From an uncultured Bacteroidales bacterium (GTDB lineage Bacteria; Bacteroidota; Bacteroidia; Bacteroidales; Muribaculaceae): a stretch of 8,763 nucleotides of DNA. Location: contig CALZQD010000056.1 in assembly GCA_945828175.1 (NCBI GenBank), positions 1 through 8,763 on the forward strand, written 5' to 3'. Shown piece by piece: positions 6,211 to 8,763 of the stretch; position 1 is the stretch's first letter; each line of letters starts with the position of its first letter. A program made the position numbers and the translations under genes. Below the pieces are notes generated by a model that saw only the letters and a program-made list of their open reading frames with translations, was not told the DNA's origin and made no database searches.

Positions 6211-6924
6211 ATGAGAGTAAAAATATTAGTAATAGACGACGAAGAGTCAATCTGCGAAATCCTTAAGTTCAATCTCGAGAAAGAAGGATATGAGGTAGAC
6301 TGCGCCTACAGCGCCGAAGAGGCCCTCGACATGAACCTCGGCGAGTACTCGCTGTTTCTCGTCGACATCATGATGGACACACTGAGCGGATTCGATTTCG
6401 CCAAACGCGTGCGCAACGTCACCAAGACCGAGTACACCCCGATTATTTTCTGCTCGGCTCTGACCGACGAAGACGAGAAAGTCATGGGTCTGAACATCGG
6501 CGCAGACGATTATGTCACCAAACCGTTTGTCATCGGCGAGGTACTCGCCCGCGTACGCGCCGTGCTGCGCCGCTCGGCCATCACCCGCACCATAGCCGAG
6601 ACCGACGCCGCCGACAGCATCTATAAACCCGACATCAGCTACAAGGCGCTGCGCATCGACCAGAACGAAAAGCTCTGCTATCTCGACGGCCAGGAAGTGC
6701 AGCTGACCCGCACGGAGTTCGACATATTAATGTTTTTCCTCACACACCGTAACCGCATCTACTCGCGCGAAGAAATCATCGAACAGGTATGGGGCGCCGA
6801 CGTGGTGGTCACCAACCGCACGATTGACACGAACATAACCCGACTACGCAAGAAACTCGCTGAATACGGCAACAACATCGTGACACGTCAGGGATTCGGC
6901 TATGGCTTTAAAGAGACACATTAG
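6211..6924 (+). CDS. OmpR/PhoB-family response regulator
   Basis: This 237-residue two-domain transcription factor has an N-terminal receiver domain (about 3-120) with the acidic pocket Asp9/Asp10, phosphoacceptor Asp52 in LVDIMM, Ser82 at the switch Thr/Ser position, and Lys104 in TKPF. The C-terminal winged helix (about 143-235) contains the typical LTRTEFDIL, SREEIIEQVWG, RTIDTNITRLRKKL and GFGYGF segments. All residues needed for phosphorylation are present. The downstream kinase gene overlaps its 3' end by 23 nt, so the pair is one transcription unit. Divergent placement next to the efflux operon suggests the pump is a target; this is inference from position. It resembles regulators annotated as PhoB- or RprY-like in Bacteroides, but I would not assign a symbol. 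Confidence 0.95.
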   Translation: MRVKILVIDDEESICEILKFNLEKEGYEVDCAYSAEEALDMNLGEYSLFLVDIMMDTLSGFDFAKRVRNVTKTEYTPIIFCSALTDEDEKVMGLNIGADDYVTKPFVIGEVLARVRAVLRRSAITRTIAETDAADSIYKPDISYKALRIDQNEKLCYLDGQEVQLTRTEFDILMFFLTHRNRIYSREEIIEQVWGADVVVTNRTIDTNITRLRKKLAEYGNNIVTRQGFGYGFKETH

Positions 6925-8371
6925 TTATCAGTGGCGACTATTCATCCCGCTGATCACGACAATCTGGGCACTCATCATCGGCATGGCTCTGTGGCAGGCC
7001 GAGAAAGAGCGTAACTATCAGGCCGACAAGCTGCGCGCCCAGCTGTCGCTGATAAACGACCGCATCATCGACGCATACAAGACCGAGATCAACCCTCAGT
7101 CGTACTTCAAGTTTGTCAGTACGAGCTTCCAGAAGATGCCTGAGTATGAGCAGATACGCATCTCGGTCTACAAGGACGAGAATCTCATATATAATATAGG
7201 TGAAATCGTCAGTCTCTCTGACGAGGAGATACTCCACGACGCCGGCCTGACCGTGTCGCCCGGCGAAAGCGACCTCGAAGCGTCGGAGTCGAGCGGCCAC
7301 AACAGCGAATACTTCTACTACAAGGCAACCACGAGCGACGACGGACGCCTCGAGGTACTCACCGTCGTCCCCGTCAACGAGCTGCTGCGCAAGGCCAGCC
7401 TGCCCGACCCGAAGATCTGGGTCGTCGTCGTGCTTATCGCCATAGTGCTGACGGTGCTATCATACTACACGACGCGCTATCTCGGCACCAACGTCAAGAT
7501 TCTCCGCGACTTTGCTATCAATTCGGCCAACGACCGCAACTACAAGCCCGACCTGTCGAAGATTCCCCACGACGAGCTCGGCGACATCACCCGCCAGATA
7601 GCCCGCCTCCACAACAACCTGACGCAGGCGCTCGAAAACACCAAGCGCGAGCACGACGTCGCCCTCCACGCCATGAACGAAAAGGCGCGGCTCAAACGTC
7701 AGCTGACCAACAACATAAACCACGAGCTGAAGACACCGGTCGGCGTCATCAAGGGCTATCTCGACACCATCGTCGACAACCCCGACATGGGCCCGGCAGC
7801 CCGCGAGCGCTTCATCACCAAAGCCCAGGAGCACGTCAACCGCCTGGTCAACCTCATGAACGACGTATCGTCGCTGACCCGCCTCGACGAGGGCTCGTCG
7901 ATTATCAACACCGAGCCCATCGACTTCCACGACGTCGTCTACTCGGTCATCAGCGACTGCACCGAGTCTGGCATGCTCGGCAACCTCTCGTTTGCCTACG
8001 ACATACCGCTCAACTGCCGCATCAACGGCAACTTCAACCTGCTCACGGGCATGCTCAGCAACCTCGTGAAGAACGCAAACATACACTCGAAAGGCACCGA
8101 GTGCGGCATCAAACTCGTCGGCGAAGACGATAAATTCTATACTTTCGCTTTCTATGACAACGGCATAGGCGTCAGCCAGGAGCATATACCGCACCTCTTC
8201 GACCGCTTCTACCGCGTCGACTCGGGCCGCAGCCGCAAGGCCGGCGGCACTGGTCTCGGCCTGTCCATCGTGCAGAACACGGTGCTGGCCCACGGCGGCA
8301 CAATCGTGATTTCAAACCGTCCCGAGGGCGGCCTGCAGTTTACGTTCACCCTGCCGAAAGCACATCAATGA
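6902..8371 (+). CDS. Membrane sensor histidine kinase
   Basis: This 489-residue kinase has two membrane helices (about 13-31 and 172-189) enclosing a periplasmic sensor region of about 140 residues with no recognised fold by eye. Part of that region (118-135) is Ser/Glu-rich. A HAMP-like linker follows (about 190-245, with PHDELGDIT). The DHp domain has phosphoacceptor His274 in NINHELKTP. The ATPase domain shows the N-box (SNLVKNA, Asn391), G1 box DNGIG (419-423), F-box FDRFYR (433-438) and G2 box GGTGLGLSI (448-456). All catalytic motifs are intact. The start overlaps the regulator gene in another frame; it is chosen because it places a basic N-terminus before helix 1 and the next ATG falls inside that helix. 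It should phosphorylate the preceding regulator. The sensed signal is unknown. Confidence 0.95.
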   Translation: MALKRHISYQWRLFIPLITTIWALIIGMALWQAEKERNYQADKLRAQLSLINDRIIDAYKTEINPQSYFKFVSTSFQKMPEYEQIRISVYKDENLIYNIGEIVSLSDEEILHDAGLTVSPGESDLEASESSGHNSEYFYYKATTSDDGRLEVLTVVPVNELLRKASLPDPKIWVVVVLIAIVLTVLSYYTTRYLGTNVKILRDFAINSANDRNYKPDLSKIPHDELGDITRQIARLHNNLTQALENTKREHDVALHAMNEKARLKRQLTNNINHELKTPVGVIKGYLDTIVDNPDMGPAARERFITKAQEHVNRLVNLMNDVSSLTRLDEGSSIINTEPIDFHDVVYSVISDCTESGMLGNLSFAYDIPLNCRINGNFNLLTGMLSNLVKNANIHSKGTECGIKLVGEDDKFYTFAFYDNGIGVSQEHIPHLFDRFYRVDSGRSRKAGGTGLGLSIVQNTVLAHGGTIVISNRPEGGLQFTFTLPKAHQ

Positions 8372-8525
8372 CAAGACGTCGCATATTGTCTTATAGAATT
8401 TACTTAACATCGAGGCGTTAACTTTGGCGCATCATAACAACAAAGATATACTGAAATCATTCCTGAAAAGACTAAATCCGCAATAATACACTCAAAAGCA
8501 TAAAAGTTACACAAGCAACATTCAC

Positions 8526-8562
8526 AAAACAATCGGGCGTCGCGAGACGTCCGATTGTTTTT
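8526..8562 (+). terminator. Strong intrinsic terminator, GCGA loop
   Basis: The left arm 8526-8541 and right arm 8546-8561 pair over 16 positions with a single G-T wobble, closed by the tetraloop GCGA (8542-8545). The right arm ends in a T-run (8558-8562). It lies about 155 nt after the kinase stop codon and should end the two-component operon. The A-rich left base and T-rich right base pair with each other, so it could also act on minus-strand transcripts. Confidence 0.85.
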
Positions 8563-8605
8563 CCGCCCCTCACCCCACCCGACGGCAGATTCAGCATAAT
8601 TTAGC

Positions 8606-8636
8606 TTTTATAATTGTAGATAAATAGTTAATTTTG
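8606..8636 (+). promoter_or_regulatory. Bacteroidota-type promoter of the last gene
   Basis: TAATTTTG at 8629-8636 matches the -7 consensus TAnnTTTG exactly. A TTTT stretch at 8606-8609 lies 19 bases upstream in the -33 position and is a weak match to TTTG. The transcript would begin near 8642, about 20 nt before the ATG. The preceding terminator isolates it from the kinase operon. Confidence 0.6.
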
Positions 8637-8662
8637 CACGACAATAAACCAAACGTAAGAAA

Positions 8663-8719
8663 ATGAATAATCCTGACTGGAGCAAACTGCCTTTCGGCTA
8701 CTTCCCGACAGATTATAAC
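8663..8719 (+). CDS. ilvE: Partial: N-terminus of a probable branched-chain aminotransferase
   Basis: Only 19 codons remain before the adapter sequence: an ATG followed by NNPDWSKLPFGYFPTDYN. The pattern DW(S)xLxFGYxxTDYN matches my memory of the start of Bacteroidales branched-chain aminotransferases, PLP enzymes that interconvert Val/Leu/Ile with their 2-oxo acids. The pyridoxal-lysine region and everything else lies off the contig, so function rests on the N-terminus alone. It has its own promoter and terminator-insulated upstream region and appears unrelated to the pump. The CDS is cut by the contig end, not by mutation. Confidence 0.6.
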
Positions 8720-8763
8720 CTGTCTCTTATACACATCTGACGCTGCCGACGATATGCAGTGTG
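8720..8763 (-). other. Nextera adapter and i5 index (sequencing artefact)
   Basis: From 8720 the sequence is the reverse complement of the left-end structure: mosaic end (CTGTCTCTTATACACATCT), then GACGCTGCCGACGA, then TATGCAGT (complement of index ACTGCATA), then GTG. The genomic sequence therefore stops at about 8719. The same read-1 arm and index at both ends shows that adapter read-through was assembled into the contig. Confidence 0.98.

Noticed and set aside
7460..8293. 277-codon open frame antisense to the histidine kinase
   Set aside because: It lies wholly opposite a kinase with all catalytic motifs. Its composition (Val, Asp, Ala, Glu rich) is what the complement of a GC-biased third-position gene gives.
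8441..8448. TATCTTTG -7 match on the minus strand
   Set aside because: It would transcribe antisense into the kinase gene with no terminator, RNA or ORF to support it.
1..8763. Transposon or mobile element bounded by Tn5-like ends
   Set aside because: No transposase or target duplication is present, and the ends carry Illumina adapter arms and an index.

Overview
The window is a fragment of a Bacteroidota chromosome, most likely order Bacteroidales; a GC-rich gut lineage such as Muribaculaceae would fit, but this is inference. The supporting signs are -7 boxes of the form TAnnTTTG, AT-rich and Shine-Dalgarno-poor leaders, strongly GC-biased third codon positions, and protein families typical of the group. 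Both ends are not genome: bases 1-46 and 8720-8763 are Illumina Nextera adapter plus a sample index in opposite orientations, so the genomic part is about 47-8719.

Layout. 47-237 is a 3' flank with a long hairpin (probable terminator of the efflux operon) and two kinds of short repeats. 238-5863, minus strand, is a five-gene operon read right to left: ABC ATPase, MacB-type permease 1, MacB-type permease 2, periplasmic adaptor (HlyD/MacA type) and TolC-type outer-membrane factor. Together these make one complete tripartite efflux or export pump spanning inner membrane, periplasm and outer membrane. 5864-6210 is the divergent regulatory region. It holds the efflux promoter, two back-to-back terminator hairpins, a candidate small RNA on the minus strand with its own promoter, a perfect 7-bp inverted repeat, and a weak promoter for the next unit. 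6211-8371, plus strand, is a two-component system: an OmpR/PhoB-family response regulator overlapped by its membrane histidine kinase. 8372-8662 holds a clear GNRA-loop intrinsic terminator and a promoter. 8663-8719 is the first 19 codons of a gene that looks like a branched-chain amino acid aminotransferase, cut off by the contig end.

Working model: the kinase senses an envelope signal and phosphorylates the regulator, which probably controls the divergent pump and perhaps its own operon. The substrate of the pump cannot be read from the sequence. The protein-coding content is an ordinary locus; the least explained element is the candidate small RNA at about 5981-6046.
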